In this document: positions 24,490-36,680 of the stretch, piece after piece
Layout: each line of letters opens with the position of its first letter
Numbering within the stretch: position 1 is the stretch's first letter
NCBI RefSeq assembly: GCF_015832195.1
Contig: NW_024037374.1
Span: forward strand, 4,255,331-4,319,330
Reading direction: 5' to 3'
From: Motacilla alba alba
Lineage: Eukaryota > Chordata > Aves > Passeriformes > Motacillidae
DNA: 64,000 nt
Program-made: the position numbers and the translations under genes
Notes under the pieces: model-generated
The model's input: only the letters and a program-made list of their open reading frames with translations
Database searches by the model: none
What the model was told of the DNA's origin: nothing

Positions 24490-27160
24490 CAAACTGAGAC
24501 CAGGAACATGGGGTGGTGCGTTTTGTTTCCCCAGGCAGATGCGTTTGTCTTTACGAGGTAGGCCCTCAGCACTTACGGGCCGGCGCCTGCTGGATTTCCG
24601 CGAATATCAAGATGCCGTCCAGGGACAAGCTGCCGCCTGTGGCAACTGGGGCTGCTTTGAGAGTGCCCATGGAGCTCTGCAAACTGAGACCAAGAACGTG
24701 GGGTGGTGGGTTTTGTTTTCCCGGGCAGAAGCCTTTGTCTGTACCAGGTAGGCCCTCGGTCCTTATCGGCCGGCTGCCCGCTGGATTTCCACGAATCTGA
24801 AGATGCCGCCCAGGGACAAGCTGCCACCTGTGCCAACTCGGGCTGCTTTGAGAGTGCCCATGGAGTTCTGCAAACTGAGACCAGGAACGTGGAGTGGTGG
24901 GTTTTGTTTTCCCGGACAGAAGCCTTTGTCAGTGCCAGGTAGGCCCTCGGCCCTTCGGTGCCGGCCGCCCACTGGATTGCCACGAATATCAAGATGCCGC
25001 CCAGGGACAAGCTGCCACCCGTGCCAAGTTGGGCTGCTTTGAGAGTGTCCATGGAGCTCTGCAAACTGATACCAGGAACGTGGGGTGGTGGGTTTTGTTT
25101 TCCAAGGCAGAAGCCTTTGTCAGTACCAGGCAGGCCCTCGGCCCTTAAGGGTCGGCTGGCAGCAGTATTTCCACGAATATCAAGACACTGCCCAGGGACA
25201 AGCTGCCACCTGTGCCAAGTCGGGCTTCTTTGAGAGTGCCCATGGAGCTCTGCAAACTGAGACCAGGAACGTGGGGTGGTGGGTTTTGTTTTCCCGGCCA
25301 GAAGCCTTTGTCTGTACCAGGTAGGCCCTCAGCACTTACGGGCCGGATGCCTGATGGATTTCCGCGAATATCAAGATGATGTCCAGGGACAAGCTGCCAC
25401 GTGTGCCAACTCAGGCTGCTTTGAGAGTGCCCATGGAGCTCTGCAAACTGAGACCAGGAACGTGGGGTGGTGGGTTTTGTTTCCCCAGGCAGATGCGTTT
25501 GTCATTACCCGGTAGGCCCTCGGCCCTTCGGGCCCAGCTCCCCGATGGATTTCCATGAATATCAAGCTGCCGCCCACGGACAAGCTGCCACCCGTGCCAA
25601 CTCGGGCTGCTTTGAGAGTGCCCATGGAGCTCTGCAAACTGAGAGCAGGAACGTGGGGTGGTGGGTTTTGTTTTCCCGGGCAGAAGCCTTTGTCATTACC
25701 TGGTAGGCCCTCGGCCCTTCCGGGTCGGCTGGCAGCAGTATTTCAACGAATATAAGATGCTGCCCAGGGACCAGCTGCCACCTGTGGCAACTCGGGCTGC
25801 TTTGAGAGTGCCCATGGAGCTCTGCAAACTGATACCAGGAACGTGGGGTGGTGGGTTTTGTTTTCCCGGGCAGAAGCCTTTGTCATTACCAGGTAGGCCC
25901 GCGGTCCTTATCGGCCGGCTGCCCGCTGGATTTCCACGAATCTGAAGATGCCGCTCAGGACAAGCTGCCACCTGTACCTACTGCGGTTGCTTTGAGAGTG
26001 CCCATGGAGATCTGGAATCTGAGACCAGGAACGAGGGGTGGTGGGTTTTGTTTTTCCGGCCAGAAGCCTTTGACGGTACCAGGTAGGCCCTCGGTCCTTA
26101 TCGGCCGGCTGCCCGCTGGATTTCCACGAATCTGAAGATGCCGCCCAGGGACCAGCTGCCACCTGTGCCAACTCGGGCTGCTTTGAGATTGCCCATGGAG
26201 CTCTGCAAACTGAGACCAGGAACGTGGAGTGGTGGGTTTTGTTTTCCCGGACAGAAGCCTTTGACAGTGGCAGGGAGGCCCTCGGCCCTTCGGGGCCGGC
26301 CGCCCACTGGATTGCCACGAATATCAAGATGACGCCGCGGGACAAGCTGCCACCCGTGCCAACTCGGGCTGCTTTGAGAGTGCCCATGGAACTCTGCAAA
26401 CTGAGACCAGGAACGTGGGGTGGTGGGTTTTGTTTTCCAGGGCAGAAGCCTTTGTCAGTACCCGGTAGGCCCTCGGCCCTTCGGGGTCAGCTGGCAGCAG
26501 TATTTCAACGAATATCAAGATGCCGCCCTGGGACAAGCTGCCACCCGTGCCAACTCGGGCTGCTTTGAGAGTGCCCATGGAGCTCTGCAAACTGAGACCA
26601 GGAACGTGCGGTGGTGGGTTTTGTTTTCCAGGGCAGAAGCCTTTGTCAGTACCAGGTAGGCCCTCGGCCCTTCAGGGTCGGCTGGCAGCAGTATTTCAAC
26701 GAATATCAAGATGCTGCCCAGGGACAAGCTGCCACACGTGCCAACTCGGGCTGCTTTGAGAGTGCCCATGGAGCTCTGCAAACTGAGACCAGGAACGTGG
26801 GGTGGTGGGTTTTGTTTCCCCAGGCAGATGCGTTTGTCTTTACCAGGTAGGCCCTCGGCCCATAGGGCCCAACTCCCCAATGGATTTCCATGAATATCAA
26901 GCCGCCACCCAGGGACAAGCTGCCACCCGTGCCAACTCAGGCTGCTTTGAGAGTGCCCATGGAACTCTGCAAACTGAGACCAGGAACGTGGGGTGGTGGG
27001 TTTTGTTTTCCAGGGCAGAAGCCTTTGTCATTACCTGGTAGGCCCTCGGCCCTTCCGGGTCGGCTGGCAGCAGTATTTCAACGAATATCAAGATGCTGCC
27101 CAGGGACAAGCTGCCACCCGTGCCAAGTCGGGCTGCTTTGAGAGTGCCCATGGAGCTCTG
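24490..27160. repeat. Second 14-mer HOR, copy 1 (2671 bp)
   Basis: Fourteen monomers with a subtype order different from the 15-24 kb HOR, repeated at +2671 bp (24513-24800 with 27184-27471; 25848-26135 with 28519-28806). Much of the unit also matches 4.0-6.3 kb, at offset 20489 to about 5.3 kb and 20299 after it, a one-monomer difference. The part at 26.5-27.1 kb matches 9.5-10.1 kb (offset 17032). The unit is thus assembled from two separate parts of the left block. Confidence 0.88.
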
Positions 27161-29190
27161 CAAACTGAGACCAGGAACGTGGGGTGGTGGGTTTTGTTTC
27201 CCCAGGCAGATGTGTTTGTCTTTACGAGGTAGGCCCTCAGCACTTACGGGCCGGCGCCTGCTGGATTTCCGCGAATATCAAGATGCCGTCCAGGGACAAG
27301 CTGCCGCCTGTGGCAACTGGGGCTGCTTTGAGAGTGCCCATGGAGCTCTGCAAACTGAGACCAAGAACGTGGGGTGGTGGGTTTTGTTTTCCCGGCCAGA
27401 AGCCTTTGTCTGTACCAGGTAGGCCCTCGGTCCTTATCGGCCGGCTGCCCGCTGGATTTCCACGAATCTGAAGATGCCGCCCAGGGACAAGCTGCCACCT
27501 GTGCCAACTCGGGCTGCTTTGAGAGTGCCCATGGAGTTCTGCAAACTGAGACCAGGAACGTGGAGTGGTGGGTTTTGTTTTCCCGGACAGAAGCCTTTGT
27601 CAGTGCCAGGTAGGCCCTCGGCCCTTCGGTGCCGGCCGCCCACTGGATTGCCACGAATATCAAGATGCCGCCCAGGGACAAGCTGCCACCCGTGCCAAGT
27701 CGGGCTGCTTTGAGAGTGTCCATGGAGCTCTGCAAACTGAGACCAGGAACGTGGGGTGGTGGGTTTTGTTTTCCAGGGCAGAAGCCTTTGTCAGTACCAG
27801 GCAGGCCCTCGGCCCTTAAGGGTCGGCTGGCAGCAGTATTTCAACGAATATCAAGACACTGCCCAGGGACAAGCTGCCACCTGTGCCAAGTCGGGCTTCT
27901 TTGAGAGTGCCCATGGAGCTCTGCAAACTGAGACCAGGAACGTGGGGTGGTGGGTTTTGTTTTCCCGGCCAGAAGCCTTTGTCTGTACCAGGTAGGCCCT
28001 CAGCACTTACAGGCCGGATGCCTGATGGATTTCCGCGAATATCAAGATGTTGTCCAGGGACAAGCTGCCACGTGTGCCAACTCAGGCTGCTTTGAGAGTG
28101 CCCATGGAGCTCTGCAAACTGAGACCAGGAACTTGGGGTGGTGGGTTTTGTTTCCCCAGGCAGATGCGTTTGTCATTACCCGGTAGGCCCTCGGCCCTTC
28201 GGGCCCAGCTCCCCAATGGATTTCCATGAATATCAAGCTGCCGCCAAAGGACAAGCTGCCACCCGTGCCAACTCGGGCTGCTTTGAGAGTGCCCATGGAG
28301 CTCTGCAAACTGAGAGCAGGAACGTGGGGTGGTGGGTTTTGTTTTTCCGGGCAGAAGCCTTTGTCATTACCTGGTAGGCCCTCGGCCCTCCCGGGTCGGC
28401 TGGCAGCAGTATTTCAACGAATATAAGATGCTGCCCAGGGACAAGCTGCCACCCGTGCCAAGTCGGGCTGCTTTGAGAGTGCCCATGGAGCTCTGCAAAC
28501 TGATACCAGGAACGTGGGGTGGTGGGTTTTGTTTTCCCGGGCAGAAGCCTTTGTCATTACCAGGTAGGCCCGCGGTCCTTATCGGCCGGCTGCCCGCTGG
28601 ATTTCCACGAAACTGAAGATGCCGCTCAGGACAAGCTGCCACCTGTACCTACTGCGGTTGCTTTGAGAGTGCCCATGGAGATCTGGAATCTGAGACCAGG
28701 AACGAGGGGTGGTGGGTTTTGTTTTTCCGGCCAGAAGCCTTTGTCAGTACCAGGTAGGCCCTCGGTCCTTATCGGCCGGCTGCCCGCTGGATTTCCACGA
28801 ATCTGAAGATGCCGCTCAGGGACCAGCTGCCACCTGTGCCAACTCGGGCTGCTTTGAGAGTGCCCATGGAGCTCTGCAAACTGAGACCAGGAACGTGGAG
28901 TGGTGGATTTTGTTTTCCCGGACAGAAGCCTTTGACAGTGACAGGGAGGCCCTCGGCCCTTCGGGGCCGTCCGCCCACTGGATTGCCACGAATATCAAGA
29001 TGCCGCCGCGGGACAAGCTGCCACCCGTGCCAACTCGGGCTGCTTTGAGAGTGCCCATGGAACTCTGCAAACTGAGACCAGGAACGTGGGGTGGTGGGTT
29101 TTGTTTTCCAGGGCAGAAGCCTTTGTCTGTATCCGGTAGGCCCTCGGCCCTTCGGGGTCGGCTGGCAGCAGTATTTCAACGAATATCAAT
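27161..29190. repeat. Second 14-mer HOR, copy 2 (incomplete)
   Basis: Matches the preceding copy at 2671 bp until about 29190, then switches to sequence matching ~7.0 kb (offset 22207). About ten to eleven of fourteen monomers are present. The first part also matches 4024 onward at offset 23160. Confidence 0.86.
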
Positions 29191-32100
29191 ATGCTGCCCA
29201 GGGACAAGCTGCCACCCGTGCCAAGTCAGGTTGCTTTGAGAGTGCCCATGGAGCTCTGCAAACTGAGACCAGGAACGTGGGGTGGTGGGATTTGTTTCCC
29301 CAGGCAGATGCGTTTGTCATTACCAGGTAGGCCCTCGGCCCATAGGGCTCAGCTCCCCAATGGATTTCCACGAATATCAAGGTGCCGCCCAGGGACAAGC
29401 TGCCACCCGTGCCAACTCGGGCTGCTTTGAGAGTGCCCATGGAGCTCTGCAAACTGAGACCAGGAACGTGGGGTGGTGGGTTTTGCTTTCCCGGGCAGAA
29501 GCCTTTGTCATTACCAGGTAGGCCCGCGGTCCTTATCGGCCGGCTGCCCGCTGGATTTCCACGAATCTGAAGATGCCGCCCAGGACAAGCTGCCACCTGT
29601 ACCTACTGCGGTTGCTTTGAGAGTGCCCATGGAGCTCTGAAATCTGAGACCAGGAATGAGGTGTGGTCAGTTTTGTTTTTCCGGTCAGAAGCCTTTGACA
29701 GTACCAGGTAGGCCCTCGGTCCTTATCGGCCGGCTGTCCGCTGGATTTCCACGAATATCAAGATGCCGCCCAGGGACAAGCTGCCACCTGTGCCAACTCG
29801 GGCTGCTTTGAGAGTGCCCATGGAGCTTGGCAAACTGAGACCAGGAACGTGGGGTGGTGGGTTTTGTTTTCCCAGACAGAATCCTTTGACAGTGCCAAGT
29901 AGGCCCTCGGCCCTTCGGGGCCGGCCGCCCACTGGATTGCCACGAATATCAAGATGCCACCGCGGGACAAGCTGCCACCCGTGCCAACTCGGGCTGCTTT
30001 GAGGGTGCCCATGGAGCTCTGCAAACTGAGACCAAGAACGTGGGGTGGTAGGTTTTGTTTTCCAGGGCAGAAGCCTTTCTCTGTACCACGGAGGCCCTCA
30101 GCACATACGGGCCGGCTGCCTGCTGGATTTCCGCGAATATCAAGATGCCGTCCAGGGACAAGCTGCCACGTGTTCGAACTAGGGCTGCTTTGAGAGTGCC
30201 CATGGAGCTCTGGAATCTGTGACCAGGAACATGGGGTGGTGGGTTTGTTTCTCCGGACAGAAGCCTTTGTCAGTACCAGGTAGGCCCTCCGCCCTTAGGG
30301 GTCGGCTTGCAGCAGTATTTCAACGAATATCAAGATGCTGCCCAGGGACAAGCTGCCACCCGTGCCAAGTCAGGCTGCTTTGAGAGTGCCCATGGAGCTC
30401 TGCAAACTGAGACCAGGAACGTGGGGTGGTGGGTTTTGTTTTCCCGGGCAGAAGCCATTGTCATTACCTGGTAGGCCCTCGGCCCTTCGGGGTCAGCTTG
30501 CAGCAGTATTTCAACGAATATCAAGATGCCGCCCAGGGACAAGCTGCCACCTGTGCCAACTTGGGCTGCTTTGAGAGTTCCGAATGGAGCAGTGCAATTC
30601 GAGACCAGGAACGTGTGGTGGTGTTTTTTGTTTTCCCGGGCAGAAGCCTTTGTCATTACCTGGTAGGCCCTCGGCCCATAGGGCCCAGCTCCCCACTGGA
30701 TTTCCGCGAATATCAAGCGGCCGCCCAGGGACAAGCTGCCACGTGTGCCAACTCGGGCTGCTTTGAGAGTGCCCATGGAGCTCTGGAATCTGTGACCAGG
30801 AATGTGGGGTGGTTGGTTTTTTTTTTCCGGACAGAAGCCTTTGACTGTACCAGGTAGGCCCTCCGCCCTTAGGGGTCGGCTTGCAGCAGTATTTCAACGA
30901 ATATAAGATGCTGCCCAGGGACAAGCTGCCACCCGTGCCAAGTCGGGCTGCTTTGAGAGTGCCCATGGAGCTCTGCAAACTGATACCAGGAACGTGGGGT
31001 GGTGGGTTTTGTTTTCCCGGGCAGAAGCCTTTGTCATTACCAGGTAGGCCCGCGGTCCTTATCGGCCGGCTGCCCGCTGGATTTCCACGAATCTGAAGAT
31101 GCCGCTCAGGACAAGCTGCCACCTGTACCTACTGCGGTTGCTTTGAGAGTGCCCATGGAGATCTGGAATCTGAGACCAGGAACGAGGGGTGGTGGGTTTT
31201 GTTTTTCCGGCCAGAAGCCTTTGACAGTACCAGGTAGGCCCTCGGTCCTTATCGGCCGGCTGCCCGCTGGATTTCCACGAATCTGAAGATGCCGCCCAGG
31301 GACCAGCTGCCACCTGTGCCAACTCGGGCTGCTTTGAGAGTGCCCATGGAGCTCTGCAAACTGAGACCAGGAACGTGGAGTGGTGGGTTTTGTTTTCCCG
31401 GACAGAAGCCTTTGACAGTGGCAGGGAGGCCCTCGGCCCTTCGGGGCCGGCCGCTCACTGGATTGCCACGAATATCAAGATGCCGCCGTGGGACAAGCTG
31501 CCACCCGTGCCAACTCGGGCTGCTTTGAGCGTGCCCATGGAACTCTGCAAACTGAGACCAGGAACGTGGGGTGGTGGGTTTTGTTTTCCAGGGCAGAAGC
31601 CTTTGTCAGTACCCGGTAGGCCCTTGGCCCTTCGGGGTCGGCTGGCAGCAGTATTTCAACGAATAGCAAGATGCCGCCCTGGGACAAGCTGCCACCCGTG
31701 CCAACTCGGGCTGCTTTGAGAGTGCCCATGGAGCTCTGCAAACTGAGACCAGGAACGTGGGGTGGTGGGTTTTGTTTTCCTGGGCAGAAGCCTTTGTCAT
31801 TACCAGGTAGGCCCTCGGCCCTTCAGGGTCGGCTGCCCACTGGATTTCCACGAATCTGAAGATGCCGCCCAGGACAAGCTGCCACCTGTACCTACTGCGG
31901 TTGCTTTGAGAGTGCCCATGGAGCTCTGGAATCTGAGACCAGGAACGAGGGGTGGTGGGTTTTGTTTTTCCGGGCAGAAGCCATTGACAGTACCAGGTAG
32001 GCCCTCGGTCCTTAACGGCCGGCTGTCCGCTGGATTTCCACGAATATCAATATGCCGCCCAGGGACAAGCTGCCACCTGTGCCAACTCGGGCTGCTTTGA

Positions 32101-33385
32101 GAGTGCCCATGGAGCTCTGCAAACTGAGACCAGGAACGTGGAGTGGTGGGTTTTGTTTTCCAGGGCAGAAGCCTTTGTCATTTCCAGGTAGGCCCTCGGA
32201 CCTTCAGGGTCGGCTGGCAGCAGTATTTCAACGAATATCAAGATGCTGCCCAGGGACAAGCTGCCACACGTGCCAACTCGGGCTGCTTTGAGAGTGCCCA
32301 TGGAGCTCTGCAAACTGAGACCAGGAACGTGGGGTCGTGGGTTTTGTTTCCCCAGGCAGATGCGTTTGTCTTTACCAGGTAGGCCCTCGGCCTATAGGGC
32401 CCAACTCCCCAATGGATTTCCATGAATATCAAGATGCCACCCAGGGACAAGCTGCCACCCGTGCCAAGTCAGGCTGCTTTGAGAGTGCCCATGGAGCTCT
32501 GCAAACTGAGACCAGGAACTTGGGGTGGTGGGTTTTGTTTTTCCGGGCAGAAGCCTTTGACTGTACCAGGTAAGCCCTCCGCCCTTCAGGGTCGGCTTCC
32601 AGCAGTATTTCAAGGAATATCAAGATGCTGCCCAGGGACAAGCTGCCACCTGTGCCAAGTCGGGCTGCTTTGAGAGTGCCCATGGAGCTCTGCGAACTGA
32701 GACCAGAAACATGGGGTGGTGGGTTTTGTTTTCCTGGGCAGAAGCCTTTGTCTCTACCAGGTAGGCCCTCGGTCCTTATGGGTAGGCTGTCCGCTGGATT
32801 TCCACGAATATCAAGATGCCGCCCAGGGACAAGCTGCCAACTGTGCCAACTCGGGCTGCTTTGAGAGTGCCCATGGAGCTCTGCAAACTGAGACCAGGAA
32901 CGTGGGGTGGTTGGTTTTGTTTCCCCGGGCAGAAGCCTTTGTCTGTACCAGGTAGGCCCTCGGTCCTTATCGGCCGGCTGCCCAATGGATTTCCACGAAT
33001 CTGAAGATGCCGCCCAGGGACCAGCTGCCACCTGTGGCAACTCGGGCTGCTTTGAGAGTGCCCATGGAGCTCTGCAAACTGAGACCAGGAACGTGGAGTG
33101 GTGGGTTTTGTTTTCCCGGACAGAAGCCTTTGACAGTGCCAGGTAGGCCCTTGGCCCTTCGGGGCCGGCCGCCCACTGGATTGCCACGAATATCAAGATG
33201 CCGCCCTGGGACAAGCTGCCACCCGTGCCAACTCGGGCTGCTTTGAGAGTGCCCATGGAACTCTGCAAACTGAGACCAGGAACGTGGGGTGGTGGGTTTT
33301 GTTTTCCAGGGCAGAAGCCTTTGTCAGTACCAGGTAGGCCCTCGGCCCTTCGGGGTCGGTTGGCAGCAGTATTTCAACGAATATC

Positions 33386-33425
33386 AAGATGCCGCCCAGG
33401 CGCAAGATGCGTTTGTCATTACCAG
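33386..33425. repeat. Half-deleted B monomer, copy 3
   Basis: Same internal deletion junction as at 10841 and 13031, with a 'caggcgcaagatgcg' variant at the join. It lies 283 bp before copy 4, so two half-monomers are separated by one full monomer. Confidence 0.87.
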
Positions 33426-33668
33426 GTAGGCCCTCGGCCCATAGGGCCCAGCTCCCCAAAGGATTTCCACGAATATCAAGCTGCCGCCCAGGGACAAGCT
33501 GCCACCCGTGCCAACTCGGGCTGCTTTGAGAGTGCCCATGGAACTCTGCAAACTGAGACCAGGAACGTGGGGTGGTGGGTTTTGTTTTCCAGGGCAGAAG
33601 CCTTTGTCAGTACCAGGTAGGCCCTCGGCCCTTCGGGGTCGGTTGGCAGCAGTATTTCAACGAATAGC

Positions 33669-33708
33669 AAGATGCCGCCCAGGGACAAGATGCGTTTGTC
33701 ATTACCAG
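33669..33708. repeat. Half-deleted B monomer, copy 4
   Basis: Fourth instance of the junction 'agggacaa' to 'gatgcgtttg'. The surrounding sequence matches copy 2 at 13011-13050 (offset 20658), so it came with the large duplication. Confidence 0.87.
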
Positions 33709-34884
33709 GTAGGCCCTCGGCCCATAGGGCCCAGCTCCCCAATGGATTTCCACGAATATCAAGCTGCCGCCCAGGGACAAGCTGCCACCCGTGCCAAGTC
33801 GGGCTGCTTTGAGAGTGCCCATGGAGCTCTGCAAACTGAGACCAGGAACGTGGGGTGGTGGGTTTTGTTTTCCTGGGCAGAAGCCTTTGTCATTACCAGG
33901 TAGGCCCTCGGCCCTTCAGGGTCGGCTGCCCACTGGATTTCCACGAATCTGAAGATGCCGCCCAGGACAAGCTGCCACCTGTACCTACTGCGGTTGCTTT
34001 GAGAGTGCCCATGGAGCTCTGGAATCTGAGACCAGGAACGAGGGGTGGTGGGTTTTGTTTTTCCGGGCAGAAGCCTTTGACAGTACCAGGTAGGCCCTCG
34101 GTCCTTAACGGCCGGCTGTCCGCTGGATTTCCACGAATATCAAGATGCCGCCCAGGGACAAGCTGCCACCTGTGCCAACTCGGGCTGCTTTGAGAGTGCC
34201 CATGGAGCTCTGCAAACTGAGACCAGGAACGTGTGGTGGTGGGTTTTGTTTTCCCGGCCAGAAGCCTTTGTCTGTACCAGGTAGGCCCTCAGCACTTACG
34301 GGCCGGCTGCCTTCTGGATTTCCGCGAATATCAAGCTGCCGCCCAGGGACAAGCTGCCACCTGTGCCAAGTCCGGCTGCTTTGAGAGTGCCCATGGAGCT
34401 CTGCAAACTGAGACCAGGAACGAGCGGTGGTGGGTTTTGTTTTTCCGGGCAGAAGCCTTTGTCATTACCTGGTAGGCCCTCAGCACTTACGGGCCTGCTT
34501 GCAGCAGTATTTCAACGAATATCAATATGCTGCCCAGGGACAAGCTGCCACCCGTGCCAAGTCAGGTTGCTTTGAGAGTGCCCATGCAGCTCTGCAAACT
34601 GAGACCAGGAACATGGGGTGGTGGGTTTTGTTTCCCCAGGCAGATGCGTTTGTCTTTACCAGGTAGGCCCTCAGCACTTACGGGCCGGCGCCTGCTGGAT
34701 TTCCGCGAATATCAAGATGCCGTCCAGGGACAAGCTGCCGCCTGTGGCAACTGGGGCTGCTTTGAGAGTGCCCATGGAGCTCTGCAAACTGAGACCAAGA
34801 ACGTGGGGTGGTGGGTTTTGTTTTCCCGGCCAGAAGCCTTTGTCTGTACCAGGTAGGCCCTCGGTCCTTATCGGCCGGCTGCCC

Positions 34885-34901
34885 GCTGGATTTCCACGAA
34901 T
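34885..34901 (-). promoter_or_regulatory. CENP-B-box-like motif (representative copy)
   Basis: gctggatttccacgaat lines up with NCCCGNNTNNNNCGAAN, the reverse complement of the essential CENP-B box bases, at 7 of 9 positions (C, G, T and CGAA match; two inner C positions differ). The motif occupies the same place in nearly every B monomer whose cassette ends 'tggatttcc(a/g)cgaat'. The alternative cassette 'cagtatttcaacgaat' keeps 6 of 9. Missing bases lie in the CCCG half, so real binding is uncertain. Confidence 0.35.
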
Positions 34902-35098
34902 CTGAAGATGCCGCCCAGGGACAAGCTGCCACCTGTGCCAACTCGGGCTGCTTTGAGAGTGCCCATGGAGTTCTGCAAACTGAGACCAGGAACGTGGAGT
35001 GGTGGGTATTGTTTTCCAGGGCAGAAGCCTTTGTCATTACTTGGTAGGCCCTCGGCCCTTCGGGGTCGGCTGGCAGCAGTATTTCAACGAATATCAAG

Positions 35099-35289
35099 AT
35101 GCCGCCCAGGGACAAGCTGCCACCCGTGCCAAGTCGGGCTGCTTTGAGAGTGCCCATGGAGCTCTGCAAACTGAGACCAGGAACGTGGGGTGGTGGGTTT
35201 TGTTTCCCCGGCCAGAAGCCTTTGTCTGTACCAGGTAGTCCCTCTGCACTTACGGGCCGGATGCCTGATGGATTTCCGCGAACATCAAG
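35099..35289 (+). repeat. Reference family B monomer (191 bp)
   Basis: One complete unit from 'atgccgcccagg' to the next 'atgccgtccagg', exactly 191 bp, given as a guide. The conserved body is followed by the G-rich segment GGAACGTGGGGTGGTGGG at 35180-35197, the semi-variable 'ccagaagcctttgtctgtacc', the near-invariant 'caggtag' (here followed by a subtype 'tccc'), and a cassette ending in 'tcaag'. 191 is not a multiple of three, so reading frames shift at every monomer. Confidence 0.93.
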
Positions 35290-36680
35290 ATGCCGTCCAG
35301 GGACAAGCTGCCATGTGTGCCAACTCAGGCTGCTTTGAGAGTGCCCATGGAGCTCTGCAAACTGAGACCAGGAACGTGGGGTGGTGGGTTTTGTTTCCCC
35401 AGGCAGATGCGTTTGTCATTACCAGGTAGGCCCTCGGCCCATAGGGCCCAGCTCCCCAATGGATTTCCACGAATATCAAGGTGCCGCCCAGGGACAAGCT
35501 GCCACCCGTGCCAACTCGGGCTGCTTTGAGAGTGCCCATGGAGCTCTGCAAACTGAGACCAGGAACGTGGGGTGGTGGGTTTTGCTTTCCCGGGCAGAAG
35601 CCTTTGTCATTACCAGGTAGGCCCGCGGTCCTTATCGGCCGGCTGCCCGCTGGATTTCCACGAATCTGAAGATGCCGCCCAGGACAAGCTGCCACCTGTA
35701 CCTACTGCGGTTGCTTTGAGAGTGCCCATGGAGCTCTGGAATCTGAGACCAGGAATGAGGGGTGGTCAGTTTTGTTTTTCCGGTCAGAAGCCTTTGACAG
35801 TACCAGGTAGGCCCTCGGTCCTTATCGGCCGGCTGTCCGCTGGATTTCCACGAATATCAAGATGCCGCCCAGGGACAAGCTGCCACCTGTGCCAACTCGG
35901 GCTGCTTTGAGAGTGCCCATGGAGCTCTGCAAACTGAGACCAGGAACGTGGGGTGGTGGGTTTTGTTTTCCCAGACAGAAGCCTTTGACAGTGCCAAGTA
36001 GGCCCTCGGCCCTTCGGGGCCGGCCGCCCACTGGATTGCCACGAATATCAAGATGCCACCGCGGGACAAGCTGCCACCCGTGCCAAGTCGGGCTGCTTTG
36101 AGAGTGCCCATGGAGCTCTGCAAACTGAGACCAAGAACGTGGGGTGGTGGGTTTTGTTTTCCAGGGCAGAAGCCTTTCTCTGTACCACGGAGGCCCTCAG
36201 CACATACGGGCCGGCTGCCTGCTGGATTTCCGCGAATATCAAGATGCCGTCCAGGGACAAGCTGCCACGTGTGCGAACTAGGGCTGCTTTGAGAGTGCCC
36301 ATGGAGCTCTGGAATCTGTGACCAGGAACATGGGGTGGTGGGTTTGTTTTTCCGGACAGAAGCCTTTGTCAGTACCAGGTAGGCCCTCCGCCCTTAGGGG
36401 TCGGCTTGCAGCAGTATTTCAACGAATATCAAGATGCTGCCCAGGGACAAGCTGCCACCCGTGCCAAGTCAGGCTGCTTTGAGAGTGCCCATGGAGCTCT
36501 GCAAACTGAGACCAGGAACGTGGGGTGGTGGGTTTTGTTTTCCCGGGCAGAAGCCATTGTCATTACCTGGTAGGCCCTCGGCCCTTCGGGGTCAGCTTTC
36601 AGCAGTATTTCAACGAATATCAAGATGCCGCCCAGGGACAAGGTGCCACCTGTGCCAACTTGGGCTGCTTTGAGAGTTCC

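Larger units (their letters stand above)
29190..36680. repeat. Mosaic duplicate of the 7-22 kb region
   Basis: Successive blocks match the left half of the window in collinear order with changing offsets: 29186-29720 with 6979 (22207), 29949-30840 with 16015 (13934), 30999-31480 with 25848 (5151), 32143-32400 with 9579 (22564), 32907-33300 with 10342 (22565), 33759-34380 with 13101 (20658), 34427-35170 with 14341 (20086), 35381-36300 with 15348 (20033). Offset changes are mostly whole monomers or known indels. It also holds GCGGCCGC at 30717-30724. At ~36680 three monomers are missing relative to the 14-mer HOR. No gene is present. Confidence 0.85.

Noticed and set aside
32429..33268. 279-residue open frame on the minus strand
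   Set aside because: It runs across about four monomers and is built from the same repeated peptide words read in shifting frames. It arises because local 1-bp deletions ('cccaggacaag') and substitutions remove the usual stops. No start context, domain or non-repeat sequence supports it.
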